A DNA stretch of 64,000 nucleotides from an uncultured Lachnospiraceae bacterium (GCA_910584585.1 CAJUBP010000005.1:1-64000), one strand, 5' to 3'; positions 51,994-60,969 are shown, counted from the first letter of the stretch. The notes: generated from the sequence alone by a model not told the origin. A program made the numbers and translations.

Positions 51994-52344
51994 ATGGAGG
52001 AGAAAATACAGAATTTGTATGGAAATATTAATTTTCTTGGCTTTCATGCGACCTATCACCGTGACAATAATTATGTGGAAAACAGTAAAGGGGTTTTTTT
52101 ACAGGTTCAGGAGTTTGTTCAGTGGTTTATGGAACAAAGATTTGGGTTTGAATCGGAAGTGTATGAGAATTTGCTAGATATTTTAAAAGATTGCGAAACG
52201 GCCCTAAAAGAACATGATAATGTTCTGATGATGGATGCTTTGGAGCAGGGGATATCGGGGTATCTGGAGATGTTTCTCTCAGAAAAATATTTCAGGGAAA
52301 AGGAGAGCGCTTATGTCGGAGAGATTAAAGGACAGGAATCTTAA
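51994..52344 (+). CDS. Small protein of unknown function between flagellin and Maf
   Basis: 116 residues, acidic, predicted mostly helical. Segments such as YGNINFLGFHATYHRDNN, VQEFVQWFMEQRFGF and YENLLDILKDCETALKEHDN show no family that I recognise. AGGGAGG precedes the ATG. Its last 32 bases overlap the Maf gene start, so the two are coupled, which suggests a helper role in flagellin modification such as a chaperone or Maf partner. FliS was considered, but its conserved Tyr-rich start is absent. Confidence 0.6.
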   Translation: MEEKIQNLYGNINFLGFHATYHRDNNYVENSKGVFLQVQEFVQWFMEQRFGFESEVYENLLDILKDCETALKEHDNVLMMDALEQGISGYLEMFLSEKYFREKESAYVGEIKGQES

Positions 52345-54190
52345 AACGCTGGAGAAACGTTTTCCCGGGATCTGTAAAATCATAGAAGAAAAAAGGGAAG
52401 AATTGTTGAAAAAGGAAGCGGTGCATATTGCGGAAGAAACAGCGTTTAGTGGGGAAAAAATTCTGGTGGTTGAAACAGCAGAGCGTAGGCTGTATCTGGC
52501 AGGGCGGCGCGATCCAAAAGCTCATCCGGTGAACCAGATTTCTGTATTAGGTAAAATTGTACCTAATGCTCCGGTTTTTATTCTGGGGATGGGTAATATT
52601 CATTACCTGGAAGAACTTACAGCCCAAACGGATGAAAGTGTAATTGTAATGCTATATGAGCCGTTGTTTTCTGTATTTGAAAAACAATTAGAACGGGTGG
52701 ATTTTGAAGAGATATTCGGCAAGCGGACAATTGTCCTTATTATAGAAGGCATTAATGAGGACGGAATGGAAAGCATTGCGGAAACTATGCTTCAGGGAGA
52801 TAAGATCCCGCTTATGAAATATTTCGTATTGCCCAATTATGTTGAATTATGCCAGGAACAGGTGAGTAATTTTTTAGAACTTCTGGTAAAGAAAACGGAA
52901 AGATATTATGTAGGAATTGGAACAAGGATGTTTTTCAGCCCTTATCAGGCGGAAAATTTTTATCATAATGTGCAGTATATCGGGACAGGATATAAGGCAT
53001 TTCAGCTTCTGGGCACGATCCCTAATGATATTCCGGCATTTGTGGTGTCAGCAGGGCCTTCCCTAAACAAGAATATAAAAGAGTTGAAGCGGGCAAAAAA
53101 TAAATCTTTTATCATTGCAGTGGATACAGCGGTTAAGCCATTGCTGCGGGAAGGGATTCTCCCAGATATGTTTGCTACACTGGATGGAATTAAACCGTTG
53201 GAACTGGTGGAGACAGAACAAGCCAGAGAATTGCCTCTTTTGACTATGGTTACTGCAGCAAGTGCAATCTTGGATTATCATACCGGAAAAAAGTTTTTTA
53301 TTGACGAAGGTTATAATTATATTAGAAAATTATTTGAAATGAATGGAAAAGGGCTGGAGGGATTTCCCGTTGGAGGTTCTGTTGCTACCTTGGCCTTTTC
53401 CTTAGCATGCCACCTTGGATTCCAAAAAATTGTTTTTGTAGGGCAGGATTTGGCCTATACAGATAATAAATCTCATGCAGACGGCACATTTCGGGAAAAA
53501 ATGCCCGAGGAAGATACAGAAGAATTTATCAGGGTCCCTGGAAATTATGTAAAGGAACTTCCGACGTTGAAAAATTTGGATGGTTACCGTAAATGGTTTG
53601 GGGAATATATCGAATGGTGGACAAAGGGTCATGAAACGGTATTTATCAATGCTACAGAGGGTGGAGCCAGGATTGAAGGGACAAAGTTAATGCCGTTGGC
53701 AGAGGTTATTGACCAGGAGTGTGTCAAGGAGGTAGATATTTCCTCCTGCATGGATCGTCTGAAACCAGTGTTTAATGAAGAAGAGAAGAAAAATATTTGG
53801 TCTTATCTGCAGGAAACGCCAAAGCAAGTTCATCAGATTGTAACTCATGCCAAAGAAGGGAAAAAGCTTTATCAGCAATTGAACAAGCTATGTCAAAAAG
53901 CGAATGTGGATAAACAGGCATATCTGAAAATTTTAAAACGGGTAAAGCGCAACCGGAAAAAAATTGAGGAAAACCCGAATTATCAGCTTTTGAGTGAGTC
54001 CATGACGAAGGCAGAGCAGATTATCCGTTCCGGGCAATATCTAAGGCGGGAAACAATTGAGGAAGAGGGGATAGAACTTGCAAGGCAGGGAAAGAAATAT
54101 ATGGAATTATTAGAAGAATATGCCACAATTATGGAGGAATATACAAAAAAAGTATTTAGTTCCCAGGATGAGGAAAGTTCCGAGAAATAG
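52313..54190 (+). CDS. maf: Maf (motility associated factor) flagellin glycosyltransferase
   Basis: 625 residues from ATG at 52313, 8 bases after AAAGGAG; the longer frame from 52235 has no site. Maf proteins transfer nonulosonic acids such as pseudaminic acid onto Ser/Thr of flagellin before export. The central MAF_flag10/DUF115 domain is clear: IPAFVVSAGPSLNKNIKELK then IIAVDTAVKPLL and ILPDMFATLDG (from about residue 240), followed by FVGQDLAYTDNKSHADG. The C-terminal 150 residues are helical. Its place between flagellin and pse genes supports a role in attaching the sugar made by the following genes. Confidence 0.88.
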   Translation: MSERLKDRNLKTLEKRFPGICKIIEEKREELLKKEAVHIAEETAFSGEKILVVETAERRLYLAGRRDPKAHPVNQISVLGKIVPNAPVFILGMGNIHYLEELTAQTDESVIVMLYEPLFSVFEKQLERVDFEEIFGKRTIVLIIEGINEDGMESIAETMLQGDKIPLMKYFVLPNYVELCQEQVSNFLELLVKKTERYYVGIGTRMFFSPYQAENFYHNVQYIGTGYKAFQLLGTIPNDIPAFVVSAGPSLNKNIKELKRAKNKSFIIAVDTAVKPLLREGILPDMFATLDGIKPLELVETEQARELPLLTMVTAASAILDYHTGKKFFIDEGYNYIRKLFEMNGKGLEGFPVGGSVATLAFSLACHLGFQKIVFVGQDLAYTDNKSHADGTFREKMPEEDTEEFIRVPGNYVKELPTLKNLDGYRKWFGEYIEWWTKGHETVFINATEGGARIEGTKLMPLAEVIDQECVKEVDISSCMDRLKPVFNEEEKKNIWSYLQETPKQVHQIVTHAKEGKKLYQQLNKLCQKANVDKQAYLKILKRVKRNRKKIEENPNYQLLSESMTKAEQIIRSGQYLRRETIEEEGIELARQGKKYMELLEEYATIMEEYTKKVFSSQDEESSEK

Positions 54191-54248
54191 CAATGATAAA
54201 AAAGTCGGGCAAATGGATAGGCAGTAGGATAAATCAGGAGGAAATGTT

Positions 54249-55250
54249 ATGTTAAATCGGAAAACGATTCTTATTACAGGAGGAACTGGCTCTTTTGGGA
54301 GCGCATTTACGGAATATGTTTTGACCCATTACGAACCAAGGAAAATCATTATCTATTCCCGTGACGAATTCAAACAATTCCAGATGGCGGATAAATTTCG
54401 GAAATACAAAGAGAAGCTGAGATTTTTTATCGGTGATGTGCGGGACAGGGATCGGATGTTTCGGGCATTGGACGGAGTGGATTATGTGATTCATGCGGCG
54501 GCGCTGAAACAGGTGCCGGCCTGTGAGTACAATCCCATAGAAGCAGTGAAAACAAATATTGTGGGGGCTATGAATCTTGTGGACGCAGCGCTGGATCGCG
54601 GTGTAAAGCGGGTGGTGGCTCTGTCCACGGACAAAGCGGTAAATCCCATTAATCTTTACGGCGGAACCAAACTGGTGTCTGATAAATTATTTATTGCGGC
54701 AAATGCTTATTCCGGAGAAAAAGACGTCTGCTTTTCTATTGTACGTTATGGGAATGTGGCCGGAAGCAGGGGATCGGTCATTCCTTTTTTCCGGCAGATG
54801 ATAGATCAGGGAGAAAAAACGCTTCCCATTACAGACTACCGTATGACTCGGTTCTGGATCAGCCTGGAAGAAGGGGTGCAGCTTGTGATTAAAGCTTTGG
54901 GAGAAGCAAAAGGTGGGGAGACGTTTATCTCAAAAATCCCGTCTTTTAAAATTACTGATTTAGCCCGGGCGATGGCTCCGGAATGCTCCACAGAAGAAGT
55001 GGGAATTCGGGAGGGTGAGAAACTGCATGAGATTATGGTAACCAGAGAAGATTCTGCGATGACGTATGAATATGAAAAACATTATATTATATATCCCCAT
55101 TACAGTTGGTGGGAAGAGCGCCGCATACTTCCCGGCGGGAAAAAGGTTGCGGAGGGCTTTGAATACAGTTCCGGTACAAATACAGAGTGGCTGAACACAG
55201 AACAGCTTCGGGAATTGCTGGCAGGAATGCATGCGGGGGATTTCAGATGA
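54249..55250 (+). CDS. pseB: UDP-GlcNAc 4,6-dehydratase (inverting), pseudaminic acid step 1
   Basis: 333 residues, SDR fold. The NAD-binding motif is ILITGGTGSFGSAF, the active site STDKAVNPINLYGGTK holds the YxxxK pair, and the ASR substrate segment follows (RYGNVAGSRGSVIPFF). PseB converts UDP-GlcNAc to the 4-keto-5-epimer, the first step of CMP-pseudaminic acid. AGGAGG precedes the ATG. The stop overlaps the start of the next gene (ATGA), so the DUF4910 protein is translationally linked. Confidence 0.93.
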   Translation: MLNRKTILITGGTGSFGSAFTEYVLTHYEPRKIIIYSRDEFKQFQMADKFRKYKEKLRFFIGDVRDRDRMFRALDGVDYVIHAAALKQVPACEYNPIEAVKTNIVGAMNLVDAALDRGVKRVVALSTDKAVNPINLYGGTKLVSDKLFIAANAYSGEKDVCFSIVRYGNVAGSRGSVIPFFRQMIDQGEKTLPITDYRMTRFWISLEEGVQLVIKALGEAKGGETFISKIPSFKITDLARAMAPECSTEEVGIREGEKLHEIMVTREDSAMTYEYEKHYIIYPHYSWWEERRILPGGKKVAEGFEYSSGTNTEWLNTEQLRELLAGMHAGDFR

Positions 55251-56551
55251 AAGAGAAACGTACAGATTATCCGGGAAAACAGATGTATGACCTGGCCGCC
55301 CAGCTGTTTCCCATCTGCCGAAGCATCACTGGAAACGGAGTGCGGCAGACCCTTGCCATACTGAAACTGCGTCTGCCCGGAATGCGGATTACAGAAGTGC
55401 CCAGCGGCACGAAGGTCTTTGACTGGGAGGTGCCCAGGGAATGGAATATTTCGGAAGGGTATATTGAGAACAGTTCCGGCGAAAGAGTGATCGATTTTCA
55501 GGAAAATAATTTACATATTATGGGATATTCCGTGCCGGTGGACGTGTACGTCACACTGGAAGAACTGAAGCGGCATATCTATACAGAGCCGTCGCAGCCC
55601 GACGTGATTCCATACCTGACCTCTTACTATAAAGAAAATTTTGGATTCTGCATGAGTGAGAACCAGAAAAACAGTCTGCCGGAAGACACCTATCATATGG
55701 TGATTAAAAGCCAACTGACTGAGGGAAGCCTCACCTATGGAGAACTGGTAATTCCGGGAGAGCGTGAAGAAGAGATCTTCTTTTCCACCTATGTCTGCCA
55801 TCCTTCCATGGCAAACAATGAATGTTCCGGCCCGGCATTGGCTGCGCAGCTTGCGGAATGGCTCTTGGAGCGGAGCGAAAGAAGATATACCTACCGCTTT
55901 GTGTGGATACCGGAAACCATTGGCTCCATTACCTATCTGAGCCGCCATTGGAAAGAACGGAAAAGCCGTGTCATCGCGGGATTCAATCTTTCCTGCGTGG
56001 GGGACAATGATCATTATTCCATGGTGGAAACCAGATACGGAGACACCCTGGCGGATCGGGTGTTAAAAAACGCGCTTCGGCATCACGGCAAAGAATTCAC
56101 CGTTTATCCATTTTTAAAGCGGGGCTCCGATGAGCGTCAGTACAACGCGCCGGGCGTCGATCTTCCGGTGGTGAGTTTCTGCCGGACAAAATACGGGGAA
56201 TTCCCCCAGTACCATACTTCGGCGGACAATATGGACTATGTGTCCCCGGAAGGATTTCAGGGCAGCTTTGAAGTGATGACAAAGGTGGTTTGCGCCCTGG
56301 AGCACAATTGGAATTACCAGGTGAAAGTCTTATGCGAACCTCAGCTCGGAAAGCGGGGGCTGTATCCGACCATCAGCCGGAAAGGACAGTATGACAAGAT
56401 TTACGCCATCACCACATTTATCGCCTACGCGGACGGAAAAAATGATCTGATCGCCATCAGCGATCGGATTGGATGCCCGGTGGACATGCTGATTGACATT
56501 GCGGAAAAGCTAAAGGAGAATGGCCTGATTGCGGCGGTGGAAGAGCGATGA
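55247..56551 (+). CDS. DUF4910/DUF2172 aminopeptidase-fold protein
   Basis: 434 residues from the ATG that overlaps the pseB stop. It has the M28-like zinc peptidase fold with an inserted domain: LFPICRSITGNGVRQTLAIL at the start, FDWEVPREWNI, the metal-site segment STYVCHPSMANNECSGP (about residue 185), RFVWIPETIGSITYLS, and a winged-helix C-terminus (VDMLIDIAEKLKENGLIAAV). Such proteins recur in surface-sugar and nonulosonate loci, where they may remove or transfer an amino-acyl or N-acyl group. The exact reaction is not known to me. Its 3' end is tandemly duplicated downstream. Confidence 0.75.
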   Translation: MKEKRTDYPGKQMYDLAAQLFPICRSITGNGVRQTLAILKLRLPGMRITEVPSGTKVFDWEVPREWNISEGYIENSSGERVIDFQENNLHIMGYSVPVDVYVTLEELKRHIYTEPSQPDVIPYLTSYYKENFGFCMSENQKNSLPEDTYHMVIKSQLTEGSLTYGELVIPGEREEEIFFSTYVCHPSMANNECSGPALAAQLAEWLLERSERRYTYRFVWIPETIGSITYLSRHWKERKSRVIAGFNLSCVGDNDHYSMVETRYGDTLADRVLKNALRHHGKEFTVYPFLKRGSDERQYNAPGVDLPVVSFCRTKYGEFPQYHTSADNMDYVSPEGFQGSFEVMTKVVCALEHNWNYQVKVLCEPQLGKRGLYPTISRKGQYDKIYAITTFIAYADGKNDLIAISDRIGCPVDMLIDIAEKLKENGLIAAVEER

Positions 56552-56634
56552 AAGTTTTTCCCTGCCATTGCGGAAGAGTTGGAGGAAAATGGTCTGATTG
56601 CGGCAATGGAAGAGCGGTGAAAGTTCCGCTCTGC
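56497..56634 (+). repeat. Two 69-bp tandem repeats at the end of the DUF4910 gene
   Basis: Units start CATTGCGGAAAAG at 56497 and CATTGCGGAAGAG at 56566, and a partial third starts at 56635. The repeat covers the last 18 codons, the stop and 12 following bases. As 69 is a multiple of 3, each stop is in the same frame. Confidence 0.85.
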
Positions 56635-56675
56635 CATTGCGGGAAAATGGACAGATAAAAGGAAAGGGATGAAAT

Positions 56676-58214
56676 ATGGAGAAATGGAACGGGGCAATCC
56701 GTAACGTGTTGGAATATATTGAGTGTTCTGCCAAAGCATACCCCTCGAACCTTGCGTTCCGGGATGACGAGACGCAGGTCACCTACGCGGAACTGCTGCG
56801 GCAGGTAAGAAAGTTAGGATATCAGATTGCGGAAAAAGTTTCAGAGACGCGCAAACCCATTGTTGTTTTTATGGAAAAATCCGTGGAATGCCTGGTTTCT
56901 TTTTTCGGGATTGCCGCCAGCGGGAATTTTTACGTCTGCATGGACGTTCAAATGGCTCCGGAGCGGATCCACAAAATTTTGGACAGTTTACAGCCGGCGG
57001 CAGTCCTTGGAAAATCTATTCAGAATGAAAAGCTGTTTTCAGACTATCTGGCATTGGATTACGAAGAGCTGCTTGCGGCAGAGGCGGAGGATGGAATTCA
57101 GCGGAAACGCCTGCAGGAAATTCGGAATAACATGATTGACGCAGATCCCTTATACATCCTGTACACCTCGGGCTCCACCGGGATTCCCAAAGGAAGCGTC
57201 ATCACCCACCGGTCCGTCATTGACTACGCGGAGTGGGTCAGCCGCACCTTCCAGTTTGACGAAACGACGGTGTTCGGAAGCCAGACGCCCTTTTACTTCA
57301 GCATGTCCGTGCTGGACATTTTCACAACGGTGCGCAATGGGGCGGCCCTGCAGATCATTCCGAAGAAACTGTTTTCCTTTCCGGTGAAACTGTTGGAATA
57401 TATGAAGGAGACCCATGTCAGCGCCATTTACTGGGTGCCCTCGGCGCTGTCCATCGTGGCGGACTGGCGGGCCCTGGACTATGTGGCGCTGCCGGAGCTT
57501 CGCACGGTTCTGTTCGCCGGAGAGGTAATGCCCACCCGGCAGTTAAACCTCTGGCGCAGCCATCTGCCAGAAGTGAAATATGCTAACCTGTTCGGCCCCA
57601 CGGAAATCACGGACATCGGCTTGTATTATATCTTAGATCGGGAATTTTCAGACGAAGAGCCAATCCCCATCGGCGTTCCCTGTGAAAATATGGACGCTTT
57701 CGCAGTGACAAAAGAGGGCAGGCTGATCAGGGAAGGCGAGACAGGAGAACTGTATTTCAGAGGTTCCTTTGTGGGCCGTGGATATTACAACAGCCCGGAA
57801 AAGACCCGGGAGGCCTTTGTCCAAAATCCCCTGCACAATTCGTATCCCGATCCAACGTACCGCACCGGGGACCTGGTAAAGCTCAACGAGCGGGGAGAGT
57901 ACCTCTACCAGGGCCGGAAAGATTTCCAGATCAAGCATATGGGTTACCGAATTGAGCTTGGGGAAATCGAGCACGCGGCAGGCTCCTTCCAGAAGTTGGA
58001 GCGGGCAGCCTGCATCTACCGCAAGGAGAAAGATCAGATTGTCTTAATCTATCAAGGAACTGCCGGAAAGGAAGAGATTCTAACGCACTTAAAGGATTTC
58101 CTCCCAGCCTACATGATGCCGGAGGAACTGATTTCCGTGCCAGCCATGCCCCTGAACGCCAACGGCAAGATAGACCGTAAACTTCTGCAGGAACAGTACG
58201 GCGAGAACGGATAA
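56676..58214 (+). CDS. NRPS-like stand-alone adenylation enzyme (DltA-like)
   Basis: 512-residue adenylation domain that should activate a carboxylic acid with ATP and load it on a carrier protein. Core motifs: A3 LYTSGSTGIPKGSV, A5 FGPTEITDIG, A7/A8 YRTGDLVKLNERGEYLYQGR then KDFQIKHMGYRIELGEIE, and A10 LNANGKIDRK with the catalytic Lys. In A4, the Asp that binds the substrate alpha-amino group in amino-acid-activating enzymes is replaced by Ser209 (PFYFSMSVLD), so a hydroxy, keto, aryl or fatty acid is more likely than an amino acid. The carrier protein and an acyltransferase follow in order. Confidence 0.88.
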   Translation: MEKWNGAIRNVLEYIECSAKAYPSNLAFRDDETQVTYAELLRQVRKLGYQIAEKVSETRKPIVVFMEKSVECLVSFFGIAASGNFYVCMDVQMAPERIHKILDSLQPAAVLGKSIQNEKLFSDYLALDYEELLAAEAEDGIQRKRLQEIRNNMIDADPLYILYTSGSTGIPKGSVITHRSVIDYAEWVSRTFQFDETTVFGSQTPFYFSMSVLDIFTTVRNGAALQIIPKKLFSFPVKLLEYMKETHVSAIYWVPSALSIVADWRALDYVALPELRTVLFAGEVMPTRQLNLWRSHLPEVKYANLFGPTEITDIGLYYILDREFSDEEPIPIGVPCENMDAFAVTKEGRLIREGETGELYFRGSFVGRGYYNSPEKTREAFVQNPLHNSYPDPTYRTGDLVKLNERGEYLYQGRKDFQIKHMGYRIELGEIEHAAGSFQKLERAACIYRKEKDQIVLIYQGTAGKEEILTHLKDFLPAYMMPEELISVPAMPLNANGKIDRKLLQEQYGENG

Positions 58215-58311
58215 AACTTACCAATTATTTAAATTTCGATACACAGGAAACGCCGGACAGCCCTTTCCGTCCGTTCCCAAAAAATAAAAATTATGAGAAA
58301 GGATAAAAAAG

Positions 58312-58596
58312 ATGAAACAGGTTCACCTAGAAGACATTACCAGGCTTTTAAAGGAAATCCAGCCCTTGGGAAACTATGAGGCGGACACCCCGCTCTATGA
58401 AAGCGGCTACGTGGATTCCCTGACAATTTTCGGCCGTGTGCTGCCGGAACTGGAGAAAACATACGGCATTCAAGTGGAGCCGCCGGAGCTGATCCCCGAG
58501 CATTTTGAGACGCCGGCGGCGATTTTAAAATATCTGGAGTGTAAATTATCCCAGTCAAATGCGGAAAGAAACCCAAAAGCAGCCGCGGCGGAATAA
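58312..58596 (+). CDS. Acyl/peptidyl carrier protein
   Basis: 94 residues, four-helix carrier fold. The phosphopantetheine Ser is in YESGYVDSLTIFG (DSL motif; Ser at about residue 40). The rest is GIQVEPPELIPEHFETPAAI, as in DltC-type and stand-alone NRPS carriers. A small Lys/Ala-rich tail follows. It is the obvious partner of the adenylation enzyme upstream and probably hands its acyl group to the AAC(3)-family transferase 49 bases downstream. A phosphopantetheinyl transferase must act in trans; none is in the window. Confidence 0.85.
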   Translation: MKQVHLEDITRLLKEIQPLGNYEADTPLYESGYVDSLTIFGRVLPELEKTYGIQVEPPELIPEHFETPAAILKYLECKLSQSNAERNPKAAAAE

Positions 58597-58644
58597 AAAG
58601 AAGCGGGCATGCTTTCCAAAAGGGCGCTGCAGTAAGGAGAAGAG

Positions 58645-59442
58645 ATGAAAAAAGCATATATTTCCTATAAAAAAATTGCGTCTGAACTGAACCTAAAGCC
58701 AGGAGACGTCATTTACCTTTCCTCCGACGTCCTGGCCCTTGCCTGGACCGCGGGGCAGAACGGAGAATCCTTCGACGCGGAGGAACTGATTGACAGCTTT
58801 CAGCGCCAGATCACAGCGGAAGGGACGCTGCTCATTCCGTCCTTCCACTTTGATTTCAGCAATAAAGGAAGTTATGATTACCGGAATACACCCTCATCCT
58901 CAGGGGCATTAGGGAACGCGGCCTTAAGGCGGGAGGATTTCAGGCGCACCAGGCATCCCATGCACTCTTTCTGCGTCTGGGGAAAAGGTCAGAAGATTTT
59001 ATGTGAAATGGAGAACCTGAATTCCTTCGGAGCGGATTCTCCCTTTGCGTGGATGCGGGAAAACCACGCTGTGCAGGTGATGCTTGGGACGGACTATCAG
59101 CGCAGCATGACATTTGTCCACTATGTGGAATACATGGCGGACGTGCCTTACCGGTTTCTAAAGGAATTTACGGGAACCTATACGGAGGAAAACGGAAGAA
59201 GAACACAGCGGACGTACCAGTACCCGGCCAGAAAACTGGAACTTGGAAGCGTTGAGAAGTTTAACCGCGTCGGCAGGAAACTGGAAGAACAGGGAGCGGC
59301 AAAAAGCTATGAGTTCAACGGCATTCCGGTAAAAAAAGTGATGCTGGCAGAGAGTTATCCCATCATTTATGAGGATGCGAAATACAATATGTGCAGGAAC
59401 TTATATGATTTCAACAGGGACCGGGAATTGATTTGGAAGTGA
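58645..59442 (+). CDS. AAC(3)-family N-acyltransferase
   Basis: 265 residues of the aminoglycoside 3-N-acetyltransferase fold. The conserved set is present: LLIPSFHFDFSN, RRTRHPMHSFCVWG and LGTDYQRSMTFVHYVEY with the catalytic His/Glu region. In sugar loci this family acylates amino groups on sugars rather than antibiotics. Here the neighbour carrier protein suggests that the acyl donor is carrier-bound instead of acetyl-CoA. I regard transfer of that acyl group onto an amino sugar of the pseudaminic acid pathway as the best reading. Antibiotic resistance is not implied. Confidence 0.8.
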   Translation: MKKAYISYKKIASELNLKPGDVIYLSSDVLALAWTAGQNGESFDAEELIDSFQRQITAEGTLLIPSFHFDFSNKGSYDYRNTPSSSGALGNAALRREDFRRTRHPMHSFCVWGKGQKILCEMENLNSFGADSPFAWMRENHAVQVMLGTDYQRSMTFVHYVEYMADVPYRFLKEFTGTYTEENGRRTQRTYQYPARKLELGSVEKFNRVGRKLEEQGAAKSYEFNGIPVKKVMLAESYPIIYEDAKYNMCRNLYDFNRDRELIWK

Positions 59443-59539
59443 GGGCCGCCCACTTTCAAAAACCGCTGAAAAAAGGGGAACGGGTATTTTTCGAAAAATT
59501 TCCAGGAACGGAAAGAGAATCAGGCAGGAGGAAAAGAAG

Positions 59540-60244
59540 ATGGAGAAAGGAACAAAGAGGAATTCCAGGGCATGGTCGGAAGTTTACCGAACCACCGCTT
59601 TTGGAAACGCGTATCCGAGCGATGGGCTGGTCAGCATCTACCATCATTTTATCAAAAAAGAATTGGGAGGCTCTGCGCATCCGCCGAAAGTGCTGGATTT
59701 TGCCTGCAGCCATGGGGCAAACGCAAAGTTTTTTGAGAGTCTTGGCTTCGATGCTTACGGCATAGACATTTCAAAAGAAGCCATTGATTACTGCATTCAG
59801 GAACAGGGGTTTGATCCGGAGAAATTTGCGGCCTGCGATATTTTAAGTGGGGAACAGTCTTTGAAGGAAATGTTCGGAACTTTCGATTTGGTGATTGCGT
59901 CTGAGTGCCTTTATTATTTTTCAGAAAGGGACTTAAACAGACTGCTGCAGGAATTTAAGGGCTGCATGAAAGAAGGCGCGGTTTTTTACGCTAATATGCA
60001 TACCTGGAATCACCAATTGTACCGGAACTATGAGCATGCCGGGAAAAATGCGGAAGGGCTGACCGAGATTTCAGAATCGGGGACGGCGGGGCTTCCTTTA
60101 GGAGTGCGCATTGTCAGGGACAAAGAGGAAATGAGACAGCTGTTTGGGACATTTCAGGAAATAGCCACAGTCCGTTCTGTACTGGAACTGGAATCAGAAA
60201 ATGAAACCCTGCATTTTATCGGGAAGAACGCGGATACATTTTAA
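59540..60244 (+). CDS. Class I SAM-dependent methyltransferase
   Basis: 234 residues. Motif I is VLDFACSHGANAKFFESLG (about residues 50-70), an acidic GIDIS follows, and FDLVIASECLYYFSERDL is the motif IV/post-II region. AGGAGG lies before the ATG. It may O- or N-methylate the sugar or its acyl group, because it lies between the acyltransferase and pseF genes. The target is inferred from position only. Confidence 0.82.
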   Translation: MEKGTKRNSRAWSEVYRTTAFGNAYPSDGLVSIYHHFIKKELGGSAHPPKVLDFACSHGANAKFFESLGFDAYGIDISKEAIDYCIQEQGFDPEKFAACDILSGEQSLKEMFGTFDLVIASECLYYFSERDLNRLLQEFKGCMKEGAVFYANMHTWNHQLYRNYEHAGKNAEGLTEISESGTAGLPLGVRIVRDKEEMRQLFGTFQEIATVRSVLELESENETLHFIGKNADTF

Positions 60245-60255
60245 GAGGGATAGAG

Positions 60256-60969
60256 ATGGAGAAAAAGAGATTGGCTGTGATCACAGCCAGGGGAGGAAGC
60301 AAACGCATACCGGGGAAAAATATCCGGGAATTCTGCGGCAGGCCCATGATTGCCTATTCCATTGAAACGGCTTTACAAAGCGGGCTTTTTACAGAAGTTA
60401 TGGTGTCGACGGACAGTCTGGAGATAGCAGAGACGGCTCAAAAATACGGGGCAAAAGTTCCCTTTATGAGAAGCAGAGAAAATTCGGATGATTACGCTGC
60501 CACTTCTGATGTGCTTCTGGAGGTTCTGGAAAATTACAGGAGAATGGGGCAGGAATTCGATTGTTTTTGCTGTATCTATCCCACCGCTCCTTTTCTGACA
60601 GCGGAAAGGTTAAAAGAGGCCATGCAGCTTATGGAAGAGCATCGCCCTTTGGCAGTATTGCCAGTCGTGGCTTTTTCCTATCCTCCTCAGCGATGTTTCG
60701 TTATGGGAAAGGACAACCGGTTGAAATACAAATATCCGGAATATATCCGAGCCCGTTCCCAGGACTTGGAAAAACAGTATCACGATGCCGGGCAGTTTTA
60801 CATTTATCAAAGCGAAGAGTACCTCAGGAAGAATGGCATGATTGCAGAGAATATTATGCCTTTGATTTTGTCAGAACTGGAGGTGCAGGATATCGACAGC
60901 GAGGAAGACTGGAAACTGGCGGAATTGAAGTATCGGCTGATGAAAGGGAAGTATCGGAATAATTCATAA
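60256..60969 (+). CDS. pseF: CMP-pseudaminic acid synthetase (acylneuraminate cytidylyltransferase family)
   Basis: 237 residues. The nucleotide-binding motif is ITARGGSKRIPGKNIREF, with VSTDSLEIAE and the CIYPTAPFLT segment. The length and ending (QDIDSEEDWKLAELKY) are typical of PseF. It activates pseudaminic acid with CTP to the CMP sugar that Maf uses. It lies 11 bases after the methyltransferase. Confidence 0.92.
   Translation: MEKKRLAVITARGGSKRIPGKNIREFCGRPMIAYSIETALQSGLFTEVMVSTDSLEIAETAQKYGAKVPFMRSRENSDDYAATSDVLLEVLENYRRMGQEFDCFCCIYPTAPFLTAERLKEAMQLMEEHRPLAVLPVVAFSYPPQRCFVMGKDNRLKYKYPEYIRARSQDLEKQYHDAGQFYIYQSEEYLRKNGMIAENIMPLILSELEVQDIDSEEDWKLAELKYRLMKGKYRNNS

Noticed and set aside
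58645..59442. Aminoglycoside resistance gene
   Set aside because: It is AAC(3)-family by fold, but it lies in a sugar biosynthesis operon next to a carrier protein, so a biosynthetic role is far more likely.
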